Below, piece by piece: positions 47,721-60,601 of a DNA stretch of 64,000 nucleotides. Each line of letters starts with the position of its first letter. The stretch's first letter is position 1. The position numbers and the translations under genes were made by a program. This DNA comes from Ricinus communis (taxonomy: Eukaryota > Streptophyta > Magnoliopsida > Malpighiales > Euphorbiaceae): positions 19,830,216 to 19,894,215 of the forward strand of contig NC_063261.1 in assembly GCF_019578655.1 (NCBI RefSeq), read 5' to 3'. The notes under the pieces were generated by a model. The model was not told where the DNA came from. It ran no database searches and was given only the letters and a program-made list of their open reading frames with translations.

Positions 47721-50100
47721 ATGCCTGGGCTCACCAGGGTACAATTCAGTTTCCTATGTGCTTCAAAATAATTATTATATCACGAAAGTAAATATTAAAT
47801 ATTGGTTAAATATATAAAAATGACCTATTAAACTTGTCTAGTTTTTAAATTAGCTCTCTAAACTTAAATTTAATTTAATTATATTTCTTAATTTTATGGA
47901 TTGTTATTTTTAACTCCTTCAGTCACAAATATTACGTTTTTGTGTTTTAAGCAATCTAAAAAGCATATGAATTCAAATAAAATAATAATATTTAAAATAT
48001 AAAATCATGGCTAAATATAAAAATAGTCCTTTATACTTATTTTGTTATTGCAATTGGCCCTTTTAAAATCAATACCGATTTAATTGGACATCTCAACTTT
48101 AAGAATTGTTATTTATAACTCTTTTAATCACATACAATATACATATGTATTTTACACCATTTAAAAAACACATAAATTTAAATAAAATTATTATATAATT
48201 AAAATATAGAATACATATATAATATAAAATGAGAAAAAAAGAGTAAAATAGTGGATTTTAATTTTTAAACAGGTAGAAAAGCTAAAGGATTACAATAATT
48301 TATTTTAGTCTTTTGAAAAATATTTTTTTTTATCTTTCATTTGTGAAGGGTTTAAATATAACAACTCGTGTAGTTTATATGCAAATTTAAACTAAAGCTA
48401 AGTCAAAGGGGCCAACTATAAAAACATGACAAATTTAAGAGCTCAGTTTTGTATTTTGTCTATTATAAATAACGTCGTTAGTAAGAATATTACTTTTATA
48501 TTACTACCGTTAGTGAATGGGTCAAAATAATAACTCATAAAGTTAAGAAGTTCAATAAATCAAAACGGAATAAATTCAAAAGCCTATTTATAAATTTAGC
48601 CCTAAATATTTTACTAATTCAACAGTACTAATTTTATATCATTAATCATAAATTCTATAAATATAAATTAAACCCAACATAACTAAAATCTAAATTGAAT
48701 AAATAAATTTCACAAATTAAGTGTTTATATAAATATAAATTAAATTGAATACGAACAAAAATCATATAAAATTGAATTACATAAAATCTACCAAAAACAT
48801 TAAAAAAATTATTATATTAAAATATATTTTTTTACTAAATACAAAATTTCAATGAAATTGGAATTTATTAAACTTAAACCTAAATCAAACATATTTAGTT
48901 TATATTTTAAAAAATTAAACTCTAAAATAATAATATATGCGTTAAAAAAAGACTATTAAATGATTTTTAAATCTTTATCTTTTTGTCATTAAAATTATTA
49001 TTTTTATAATTAAGAGTTTTAAAAAATAAGTAAATTTATAATACTTTTTGTGAAATATGTTCACTATTTATTTGAAAATAAGAAAAAAGTAAATGAAAGA
49101 TACTTCTTTTCTTCCACAAAAGAAATTAAAATAATGAGAAAAATGAAAAATAAGTATCTTCCAGGAAAAATCTCTCTAATATTGGGAACTAAATTAATGA
49201 TAGAAAAAGTACAGAAACTAAATAAAGGAATTTTCTCTGATTTTTTCCTTTTATAAAAAAACAAAAAATTAAATTTCCTATTTAATAGATTTGGTAATTT
49301 ATTATTATTTTTGTTTCTTGAAATTACTCCCATTACTTGCTTTTTTTTTTCTTTTTAATATTTTGGTTAAAATTTCCAATTGAGTTCTTTAATAGTTTAA
49401 TTACCTTATTGAATAATGATAATTAATTGCTCTCCGATGCTAATTACTCACGGCTTAGCTTCCATTCTATCATTAATGTATAATGATAAGTAACTTATTG
49501 ATATCACCATTGATAGTAATTACCAAAATTAATTAATTACCAATGAGATCGTAACTTATTAATATTAATGTTTATGAAAGTTTAAAAAATTTATATATTT
49601 TATATAATAATTTTAACATAATTATATATTTAAAATTAAAATTAAAATTTATTTAAAAATTTGAGTCCAATCCAGTTATATAAATCTAAAATTTAAATCA
49701 AATTCAATCTGTCATAAAAAATAATTTTTTTATTTTATATTTTTCGAGCTAGACCGAATTTATTGGATGAACTTTATATAAACAATATTTTTTTATTTCG
49801 TCTAAAAAATAATAAAAATTTTTGAATTCGGATTATAGAACAAAAAATACATATTTAAGCTCAAAAATTTTGGACCAACTTAAAGGGATACCTAAATCCA
49901 TTAATGGATGTATTTTAGTGAGGTTAAAAAGATAGCCTTCTTATTTTCTCCGGGGCAAAGAAATTTTATTTTATAATGCAGAAATGGATGAAACTAAAAA
50001 GCAATAAATCACCATGCAAACACTGTAGCAATATCAAAATACAAAAAGAAAAAAAAAAAAAGAAAACAAGAAATCTCTTACGAAGTCTCTCTCTGTGTGT
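47721..50100. other. AT-rich intergenic DNA with a degenerate tandem repeat
   Basis: Two diverged ~220-bp units at about 47800-48220 share the phrase order AAATATAAAAATAG/TGACC, TTTAATT, GATTGTTATTTTTAACTC and GCATATGAATTCAAATAAAAT. No coding frame is supported. The end of the stretch leads into the DUF620 promoter. Confidence 0.4.
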
Positions 50101-50288
50101 CTGTGTCTTAATATATGGCCAGACCACCCCTCCTCTCATTCCATCTGTCACTTCACTCTCTTCCTCTTTCTCTCACCAGAAACCCAAAAGGCAAATAACC
50201 ATTCTGTACACATATACATACATACATACATACAGTCAATAGAAAACACACCATTTTCTCCACTATTCTCTCTGTACTTTCCACCTCT

Positions 50289-50357
50289 ATGAAGAACCCT
50301 TCTCAGACCTTAACTACCTATTTTCTTCTTATTCTCTCCTCTTTTCACATTCTCTGA
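50289..50357 (+). promoter_or_regulatory. Upstream ORF in the DUF620 leader
   Basis: ATG at 50289 opens a 22-codon frame (MKNPSQTLTT...) ending at TGA 50355-50357, 119 nt before the main start codon. If the transcript starts upstream of 50289, for example after the TATATGG at 50110, this uORF would lower or regulate translation. The leader is otherwise CT-rich. Confidence 0.4.
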
Positions 50358-50476
50358 AAGAAGCCAGAAACAAAACAGCGTACAGAACGAACCCAGTAAT
50401 CAGTCTCTTATCTTTTCTTCTCTTTTTTTTTTCTTTTTCTTTTCCCTCTTCAAATTCAAAACCCACTAATCAGAAA

Positions 50477-52896
50477 ATGGAAAAGAAACAAGGGTTCTTC
50501 GCAGCACTCAAAGAAGAAGTTGTCCGTGGCCTCTCTCCATCTCGTTCTCGCTCCAACAGCCCGGCCAGAACCGCTTCACCAATATCGAGTTTTCTTCGTA
50601 GAAAAAAGAGTAACAGCAATGGGTTGCATTGTAACAATCTTTACATGTCACAACCTGAGGTTTTAGTAGCAAGATCAGGGAGCTTAAGGCCAATAGTAGG
50701 TGAAACATTAACACCACTGATTGAAGGTCCGGATCCGGATGGATGTGAAAGTGAGTCTAAACGGGTTGTTGGTTCGGGTTTGGGTAATTGGATGAAAGGG
50801 CAGTTAACGAGAACTCCTTCCGTTAGTAGTGTAGCTTATAGAAGGTCTGATCTGAGATTGTTACTTGGTGTTCTGGGTGCCCCTTTGGCTCCTGTTCATG
50901 TTAGCTCTATTGACCCTTTGCCTCATTTAAGCATCAAAGACACTCCCATTGTAATAAATCTCTCCTCTGCTTTCCTTTTTCTTTTTCCTTTTCTTTTGCT
51001 ATTAGTTAAAGTTTGGATTTTTATGTACTTTTTTGAAGTGGCGGAGTAGAGTTTGATGGGTTTAAGTAAAGATGAAAATGGGTTTTGGTTAAAGTTTTGC
51101 TCTTCACCTATGTTTTTACTTGCATATATCAATTTCTTTAAAGTGGGTTTTTACTGGGGTTCAAGTAAAGAGTGCTTAGGTTGGTTTTGATTTTCAACAT
51201 TTAGGAATTTTTTTTGGAGTCTGTCTCTTAATCTGTTTGGTGAATGTATTTACTCTATAAAATTGGAGTGAACATGGTGGTTGCTTTTGGTAGTTTGGAT
51301 TTCTTGCCTTTTATGTTTCAAGGGTGTATTTAATGAGTGTGATTTGGTGAAATCATTGGATGCATGGGAATCATATTTGTAGAATGTTAGATCCATGAAA
51401 TTATTTTTAGCTTTCTTTTTTTTCTGTTTTTGGTTAATTTTCTGTTTGGTTTGCGAGAAAATAAATGAAAAGTCGAACAAATAAAAGGGTTGGCTGGTTG
51501 GTTCTTTCTTCTTCAAAAATATTTAGAAAATTGAGATTAATGCTCTGGCGTTTTCGTATTCACATTTCTCTTGTTTTTCTTAGCTTACATACAGATCAAA
51601 AGTACACTGAATAAAACAGATGATTGTTTGCTTATTAGCCTGAAATGGGTTTTGGTAGCTGGCAGAATTGGTGTTTGGCTTTTCTACAAATATGGACAGA
51701 AAACTTCATTTTCTCTGTTCTGTAACTTAGTCATAGTAACTGCATAAGTTTCAGTAAGAAAAAAAAATTTATTTTATTTTTGTTTTAAAAAAATATTTTG
51801 TCTTCTAAAGGATGTATTATTTCAGGAAACTTCCTCTGCTCAGTACATATTGCAGCAATATACAGCTGCTTCTGGTGGGCAGAAGTTGCAGAATTCTATT
51901 AGAAATGCATATGCAATGGGAAAGGTTAAAATGATAGCTTCAGAATTTGAAACACCCACTAAGGTCGTAAAGAACAGGAACGGTGCTAGAGGTGCTGAGT
52001 CGGGTGGATTTGTGCTCTGGCAGATGAATCCTGATATGTGGTATGTTGAGCTTGCAGTTGGGGGTAGTAAGGTTCATGCTGGCTGCAATGGAAAACTTGT
52101 TTGGAGGCATACGCCATGGCTTGGTGCTCATACTGCAAAAGGCCCTGTTAGACCCTTGCGTCGGGCACTACAGGTGAAGTTTTGTGCTCTAATTGTTCTG
52201 GTGCTTCTGCCCTTATATTTTGATGTTAATTGTCTGCCCATTTCAGTATATGCAACTTATTTACTATTTCAGGGTCTTGATCCAAGAACCACAGCTAGTA
52301 TGTTTGCTGATGCAAGGTGTATAGGAGAGAAGAAGATTGATGGTGAGGATTGCTTTATCCTAAAGCTATGTGCTGATCCTGAGACACTCAAAGCTAGGAG
52401 TGAAGGCCCTGCAGAGATCATAAGGCATGTTTTGTTTGGGTACTTCAGCCAAAAGACTGGACTCCTTGTTCATATGGAGGATTCACATCTGACCCGCATT
52501 CAATCTAATGGTGGCGATGCAGTTTACTGGGAAACCACAATCAATTCATTCCTTCATGATTACAAACCTGTTGAAGGAATCATGATTGCCCACTCAGGTC
52601 GCTCTGTGGTGACCCTATACAGATTTGGCGAGGTGGCTATGAGTCATACCAAGACAAAGATGGAGGAAGCTTGGACCATTGAAGAGGTTGCGTTTAATGT
52701 TCCAGGCCTTTCACTAGATTGTTTCATCCCCCCAGCGGACCTAAGATCAGGGTCTATCAGTGAAGCCTGTGAGCTCCCTCAGGATGAAAGAGGAAAAAGT
52801 GCAATGGCATTAGCAGCTCATAGGGCAAAAGTTGCAGCACTAGAGAAAGAACATGACAGCAACACTGATAACATGATATGGAAGATGGAGGTCTAA
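50477..52896 (+). CDS. DUF620 family protein
   Basis: Three exons, 50477-50950, 51826-52173 and 52273-52896, GT-AG and all phase 0, giving 481 aa. Residues 1-45 are basic and Ser/Pro-rich (GLSPSRSRSNSPARTAS, then FLRRKK). Residues ~155-410 form the plant DUF620 domain, with YILQQYTAASGG, GGFVLWQMNPDMWYVELAVG, KLVWRHTPWLG, KIDGEDCFILKL, TINSFLHDYKPVEG and the HSGRSVVTLYRFG block. The C-terminus is Ala/Lys-rich. The family is plant-specific and its biochemical role is not known to me; no catalytic motif is evident. The start is supported by the conserved MEKKQGFFAALKEEVVRGLSP beginning. Intron 1 is 875 nt and intron 2 only 99 nt. Intron 2 has no in-frame stop, so retention would add 33 residues. 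Possible polyadenylation signal AATAAA at 53500. Confidence 0.95.
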
Positions 52897-53520
52897 CTAA
52901 GGGTAGGACTGAATTAGGGAAACTGTTTATACCTCTAGCTAGTTTTAATTGACTAACCCATTAGAAGTGGCAAAATTGAACTTGAAGTCATTTTTTTGGA
53001 CTCTGGGATATGCCTCTGTTAATCTGTAAATAGAGCATAATCATTCACTGGTTCAAACTTAGGCCTGGATGAATCTTTATACTCTTAATACAGAATCCAA
53101 CTAGGGAGTTGGAGCTCGGTCTTCCAGATAGGGATAGAGCGGATGGAGGTTCAGTTTTAGTTTACCTTCCATGACTAGAGGAAAGTGGTGAAGCTTTAAC
53201 ACAGCAGAAGCCATTGACCTTCTTATAGTTCTAATGTTTTTGCTTGAATGCATACAACAGTGTCAGTAGCAGCAAGAAGGAAAACTGCTACTGGCCTACA
53301 TGAATTTAACTCCATTGTCTAGTTTGTTACATTTCTGTTTGCAAGTTTCTTACCCTTTTTGTGTGTTTTCTTAATTGATGTAAAAGTTGTTTCTATATAT
53401 TGAAAGAAATGGGAAGTTTTCTGAATTTGATAACAGAGGACAGAGGGCACATGAGATGAATCAGTTTCTTAGCTACAATACAAAATTCCATGCATGTTTA
53501 ATAAAATGTATCCGGTTATT
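52897..53520 (+). other. Probable 3' UTR of the DUF620 gene
   Basis: Mixed-composition sequence with no frame of note. An AATAAA at 53500-53505 could end the transcript, but weaker signals occur earlier. Confidence 0.4.
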
Positions 53521-56500
53521 GTGACCTTTCATATGTGAACTGAAGATGTAAACAGGAAAATGGTTTGATCAGCTACTGAATATTTATAAATACAGATATC
53601 AGAAGAAATCTTGAATGATGAGTTGCAACTTAATTTGTTTTTCTGTTGACCTGTCTTTCTTTGTTTTATGCATAGATGATATTTGATGTTTGATATAATT
53701 ACTATACCAGTCAATTTGATTGTTAATGGTGGTGGGGTATACTTATTGCCCTTGGATATTTTTGAATGCTTTGGTTATGCTAGTGCCCTTGTTTCCATGT
53801 AACTGTCTTCTATTTTCTATGGTGCTTGACAGCATCTCAGGTTTGGTGTTGGAAAGTCTAGCAGCAAGTCTCCTTTAGTACCTCTTCTTTTCTTTTTTTT
53901 GGTTGACACTTTTCTCGACTAGCCTTCCTCCTGGTGGGGCTTCAGGACTTTTACATTGTGGGGACTCAACTCTCAGAAAAACCTTTATTTATTTATATTC
54001 CCATTTAGGTAAAGTAATTTGGAAAATCCATATCTGTCCCTATGGAAAATGGAGTCAGGACAGGAGTACCCATCAGCAAACACTAACTATGGGGTTAGGT
54101 TGAGGTGGGTTTTGCATCGTTTGAGGCAAAACTTTTGTGTAGAAACATCATTACAGCAAGGCACAGGAGGGAGGGATAAGTCTCCCCATGTGATTTCTCC
54201 ATCTTCCTTTCTCTTTCTTTTCTTTAGCTGCTTTATAAATATTATATATATATATTGAGCAAATTACTGTAACCCTTAAGACTATTTAGGAATTTAACAC
54301 TTATATCCCTCTTATTTCAAAACTGAAGAAATTACCCTTAAACTTTTTAAAAAATATAAACTATTATCTTTTTAGGTTATATTTTAGTCTCTCACTTTTA
54401 AAGTAAAATCATATTAAATTCTATCGTATTTAAATAAAACAACATTTTAACTTCTCATTTTTTGTAAATTTCTTCGGACTAAGAAATTGTTAATTTTGCA
54501 AAATTTAAGAATTGAGATGCTATTCAACACGAAGACCCAAGGACTAAATGCATATTTATTTTGATGGGGAGAATAAAGTACATGGAAAGTAAAAAATGAA
54601 GGATGATCTCATACAATCTTCAAACAATAGGATATAAATATAAATCCTGTCAAAAGTTAGGGAGCTTTTAGTAATTTTCTATTTTTTGACACTTGATAGT
54701 AAGTTATTCTACTTTTCCCCTTTTCTTTTGCAGACACTGTCTCTTCCTTCTTCTTTTCTTCCCCCCTTTTTTCTTTGTGCTCAACACAATTTTTCATTTT
54801 TTTTTTATTAAGAAAGAAGGTTCCACCTCATGATCATGATAATGAATGGTCAAAATCCCCCATTTATAAGGAGGGTCTCTGAATTATTAATCTATATGGT
54901 TTTTTATTTGTTGACACACACAAATGAATGCAAAGTAGGTAGCAATTTTAATAATTTGTGCTACTTATGATATGGGGACCCCTTTTGAGGGGCTGTGACA
55001 TTAAAGTCTCAAAAAACAGTGTGTAAACTTAGAAGCTAAATGCTCTTACAAAAACACTAGACTTTGTCCTTCATTAATTTACACCCAATTTTAGCAGCTT
55101 TTGGCCACCACTATGATTAATTTGGCCATTTGGTGCTTCTGTACCTTTAAAGAATAATGCTGCTAGGTCTTTTTTGCTGCTAATGGCAACTGAGAATGAT
55201 ACCCTAGCTACTATAACATTGTTTTCTAAAAAAAACAAAACAAAAAAAAAAGAACCCTATATCCTAAGAATATAAAGTAAAAAGTTACAGGGAAGATGTA
55301 GTCTAGGGTTTATATTCATGAAGCTATGCACTTGGTCATTTATATGCTTGTTTGATTGAATGACAGTAAGCTCACACAAAGTACGCAAACAGATTTCCTA
55401 ATTCTTGGTCCAGAGTTGTCTTAGCTCCATCTTGAAAGACAACAGTAAAAGAGAAGAGAGAGTGCATTAGTATAGAAACTGACACAACTACTCGAAGATC
55501 AAGTTAGAGAAGTGAGTAATACAGTAGAAAAAGAACAAAATTAGGATCCTTTAAGAAATTGGCTTAGGATTTTGCCTTGTGTTCTTACTCCTCCTTGGCT
55601 GTTGCTCCTACTATTCTGCTACCTTTGATGCATTACCGATTTGAAAGAGTATTCATCTAATAAAGGAGTTCTAGATTCAAACTAATTAAAATATAATTAT
55701 CAAAATTGTTGCTATTTATATTTACTCCAAATCCAATTACTACTATTTGCATATTACTCGAAACTGTCGAAATTTTAATTACAATTTATACTATAAATAA
55801 ATATATTTTATAGGTAGTTAACCTAGTAATTCCTATTGTACCCGCTAATAAAGACATGTTTATATGAATAAATTTCAGCAACAAAATAGATACCTGCTCG
55901 ATATATTCGTTTGATGTATAAATATTAAAAAAATCAAGGGGTATAAAAATTAAAGTAAGAAAATAATATATTAGAATAAAATAAAAATATTAATTAAATA
56001 AAAAAATTATAAAGTTATAGAGTAATTAAATAAAAATTTAAAATAAAAAAAATATTCACTATATTTAAAATTCAAATTTAATCTGAACTTGTCATAACTA
56101 CACTAAAAGTTAAATCAAAATCCGATTATATACTTTTTATATATGGTCTATTAAATATGCAATTGGACATAATTAGAATATAATCAAATATAAAACATTC
56201 TTGATTTTTAGGCATCGGACTTTGCCTTTTCAGAGTAATTATACCTTGGGAAGCATTTCTTATTATCTTGTTTATTAAAGAAAAAGACACTATATTCTGG
56301 ATTAACTAAAAATGACAAGTGCATTTTCTCTTTGAATTCTCTCCTCCGTACTATATGAATTTTTATTTTTATAACGAATGTAAAATAATAATTACTTTTA
56401 TTATATAGTTTATGACCATTTGTTCTCCCATAAATAATAAAAAATTTCTTATGGAGGTGAAAAAAAAAACTTACAAAAATCTGACCCTATTGTTCTTGTA

Positions 56501-58060
56501 CGATCCCATTAGTTACCCTTGCAAAGCTACACTCTGAATTGTCCCTTTCTTTTTTTCATATCAATAAATCTTTGAGACACACAATCCACATGCTCCGATG
56601 CTTGATGTGTACTTAATCAGCACATTGATATAGACCAGCCAACAACTTAATTCTACTGTCTACTAGTCAATCTGGATATGCATCTATTTGCTAACTAAAG
56701 TAATCACCGAAGAAATTGAACTTTATGATTTCATGGATCTTGACATTTTGCCTGCGAGCACAATTTAGATAATCACCCAGACTTTAATCAGGTAGTCAGA
56801 CACTTAATATCAGAAGTTGAGGTCTTGAATTTGATACCGTTCCTTATCATATATATATATATATCTTATAAAAGAATTACAATTTAGGAGTGACTGATGG
56901 TATGTTTTAGATTAATAATGGAAGTGTAGTTTTATAACTGATTTTCTTCATCTTACATAGGAAAGAAAAGTATGGTAGGTAATCCAAGATTTTGAAATGT
57001 GCACTAGTTTTTAACATGCGTGTGCATATGGGTAAATGAGCTTATTCAATTTGGGAAATCAAAACTTTCTCTTCTAGCTAGCTAGTCTTCTCGGTCAAAC
57101 TTTTAGTATTAGGATGCAATTTACCTATTTACAACAATACTATATATCTTGTTCTTGTTTATGGGAAATGATGCATAATATATATATATATATAGTTTAA
57201 GCAAGAGCTAATCTTCCTTCTCACTTCCTAGGATGAGTGTGTTAGATACTTGAGTTGACTTAAATCTACAAATTCAAATTCTTAAAATTGAAGTGGCTTA
57301 CGTTCAAGACCAAATTATAAAATAATAAAAATTGCTTATTAAAGAGTAATTCGGTCAGTGTTTTCATCGTAAGAACAGTGAAATTCTTAAATTCAAATCT
57401 TCTCGGAAATTCATTATTTTGATAATGAATAATAATAAAAGACTATTTCTTGCCGTGTGCTCGTTAAGTCTCTAATGAATAAAAAAAAAGAAGAGAAACT
57501 TAAGTGTGTTCCAAATCTAAAATTTAGATCAAACTTAAACTTAGAATAAGTTTATTTAGAAAATAGGGTTGATTTGCTTAGTTCAAGGTAATTGATGGGT
57601 AGAATCTAGACCATGTTGATTAATGGTAGGGCATATGGGAAAATGAGACCTTCTTCATGAACTTAATGAAAATTACATAAATAAATAATTACTTTGACTT
57701 TGAGAAGCCCTAATAGTAGTACTAAATAATTCTCACTTAATGTAGCTGGATTTTAGGAGTATACTTACATATTGAGCACTTCAAAAAGTTTAATGTATTA
57801 GGATTATTGAACTCGAGTGTCGGCAGAGGAACCTTCTCTCAAGCGATTGAAGGCAGTGATATATATATATATATTATGAAGATTCGATGGTGCATTTAAT
57901 GATAGGAATAGATAGCAGTAGCAGTAGCAGAACTCAAGAATTTATGCATAAATATTTAATGGTACCCTCTTCCTCTACACCATGCTGTTGCCCTATCCAT
58001 GCTACACGTAACATGTTTAGAAGTTAGCATCTCCTTCCTGCCTCCAATAAGTTTCTCTCT
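53521..58060. other. Intergenic DNA without a supported gene
   Basis: Short open frames (e.g. 53903-54258) have no recognisable domain or splice partner. The region 54030-54200 is GC-richer and less repetitive than its surroundings but stays unassigned. (TA)n runs lie near 56850, 57180 and 57860. Confidence 0.4.
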
Positions 58061-58067
58061 ATTTATT

Positions 58068-58071
<4 letters not shown>

Positions 58072-58110
<39 letters not shown>
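58072..58110. repeat. (CT)n microsatellite
   Basis: About 19 CT units. They produce a spurious Arg/Glu open frame on the minus strand. Confidence 0.9.
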
Positions 58111-58117
<7 letters not shown>

Positions 58118-60310
58118 CTGTCTGTAAGTATGCATTTGTGCACGTTTTGTGACTGTCAATGTGAACGTGCACACACTTTGAATAAGCATGGCGGTTCTCT
58201 GCTGTCCGGCTTCGATTATTTCACCCTGTTCAGGCGGCCGTAATGGCGCACCTGTATTCCACCTTTTTATATTTACGTTTTCTTGTTTTTTCTGGTTCTT
58301 AAACCTTTTTACATTGACTGTAGAAATTTAACTGTTCTGCTTTCTTTCCTTTGAGGAATAATGACATTAACAGTGATGAAAGTTGGGTCTATTTTACAAT
58401 CAACTACTAAAGTTTTATTTATTTATTAACAATTTTGAAAGGGGCTCCATTGCACATGTGAAGTTAAACCAAACTGAAATTGCTGCCATTGGCATGGGCC
58501 TTGTTCATTAGTTGGTCCGATTAAAAATTACAAAAGAAAGAAAAAAGGAAAAGCAAAGAGTTCTAATGTTTTTCTCATTTGAGATTTCATGAATTAACTT
58601 TCACAAGACAGAAGATTAAATAAGGTTGTTGGAGACTATAGATTGCTTAACGTAGCTTGTGTATGTTTTAAGAGAAAATGATAAAATTTTGTCAATGTCA
58701 TCAGATTATGTTTTTAATTTAAGAAATAGTAGGATCCAATTGTAAATAATAAAACTTTTAGAACTTAATAGTAAAATGGTAATCAAATTAAACAGGCTTG
58801 AGCCTATACTTTATTGGGCTTTGACCCAATTAATGCTATATGAGTTTGGTTAGCCCATTTCATTAACTCAGGGCTGCTATTCCTTCCCCATTGCAAGATT
58901 TTTGTGTATGCTAAAAAATCAAACTTCTGCACAGCTTATATTGATGTTACAAAATCATATGTGTAATTTATACAAATAAAACATTAATTGCTATAGTGGG
59001 TTTATTAGAGATAATTTTACGCAGGTTGGAGGTTACAAACTCTCCTTTTACCAGGTGGTGATAATGAATCCTCGAGAGATAAATTTTTTATTTTATTTTA
59101 GTCGAAAGAAATAAAAAGAGGAGCTATTAGTAATAAAACTCTTGTAGGATGTGACTATACAAGTTTTCCTCCTCCGGAGAATGTCGATAGAGCCATAGTT
59201 AGCTTAAAATGAAGCCAAATCAATTAGCCTGTCACAAGTCAAAAGTCAAAAGATCCCCTATGGCGTACACAACTATATTTGATCAATCATTCTCATCCCT
59301 TCACCTGTTCAAAGGGTCTCAAAATTGAGTTCCTAATTGCTAAGAATTGCAGGAATGAAGGATTAAATAATCAAAGTCTACTTTCGTATGTGTTTTTCTT
59401 TTCTTTTAACCAAACTCTTACGTCACTGGCATTAAATGATAGGTATATATCAATAATTCAATGCTCACGTATCATTTTCTTATTCGTTACCGTATAGACA
59501 TTTAAATTTTTCTTGGCTAATTCGATTGTATGCCACCGAATATAATTAGTTGAGTGACATGATAATATAGCTATAAAACTTAAAACATGTACTACTCTTC
59601 CATTTTTAAAATATAAAATATACAAAATATATGTCTCTCAGCCAACAGTTACTAGTGAGGGTAGCCAACAGTTATTCCTTTCTTAGAAAAGTTCCAAACA
59701 ATTGTGTAACAGGAATGGATTTTTTAGCAGTGGTTGTGGATTTGAACTTGGGTGCTGCCATATATGGATCTTCAAGCCCTTTAAGAATAAGACATCTGGG
59801 CCTTAATGCATTTAAAAGCAAAAAAGGAAAGATAAAAAAGGGGTATATTTGCTCCATTGTATGTCAGCTTAACAAGCGAAACTCCTTCTGCTTAAAATCC
59901 CAAGTCTAAGCCTTTCCATTCTCTCAAGAATCTCATAACAGGTTTCATTAATTATTCCTAATGATTTTTAAAACTATTCTTTTAAAACCCACAAATCTTT
60001 ATAAATCTTTTCATGATCATTATTAATTCTTTTATTGGTCTTCTATTAATTTTATGTTATTTTACCCTCCTGATTAAATTTTCTGAATTCGCCTTCTTGC
60101 CTTCTATTTTTATAAGGCCATTTCACAATCTTTCATATATAAACTTCTGATGCATGTATAGAAAATTAAATAACAAAATCTAGTAGTAAAAGGAATTATC
60201 TATTTATATATATATAATAAAAAAGCAAGACAGACAAAGGACTAATTAATGAAAAGAAATTTAATAAATGAGATCAAAGAGGTAGCTAACAGAAACAATC
60301 CCAGATGCAA
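58111..60310. other. Intergenic DNA without a supported gene
   Basis: A 92-codon frame at 59631-59909 (plus) contains MSLSQQLLVRVANSYSF but matches no family I recognise, lacks coding-like context and is not annotated as a gene. The rest is AT-rich. Confidence 0.4.
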
Positions 60311-60315
60311 AACAA

Positions 60316-60316
<1 letters not shown>

Positions 60317-60355
<39 letters not shown>

Positions 60356-60356
60356 C
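60317..60356. repeat. Compound (CT)n(AT)n microsatellite
   Basis: About 11 CT units followed directly by about 8 AT units, then CCCCCC. Confidence 0.85.
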
Positions 60357-60601
60357 CCCCCACTCTCCACCAATACAAGAGGCATCCCCAAAAATCTCCC
60401 AAAGAATTCAACCGAATGTATACATATAATAAGTCTCAAATTTGAATACAGCCAATAAAAGATCTCATAAACTGAGAAGGGGCTAAAATGGCAGCCATTA
60501 ATAATAATGATAATAATATATATAATAGCCAAAAAGTACCCAACAGCATAAACTCAAAAATTAACAAAAGAAATGATAAATTGAGACACATAAACACATG
60601 T

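Noticed and set aside
53903..54258. Overlapping short frames in a GC-richer patch.
   Set aside because: No known domain, no splice partner and no clear hairpin; not enough to call a gene or microRNA.
57956..58189. Arg/Glu-repeat protein on the minus strand.
   Set aside because: It is the translation of a (CT)n microsatellite.
59631..59909. 92-codon plus-strand frame.
   Set aside because: No recognisable domain, unsupported context, and a competing antisense frame; a chance ORF is as likely.
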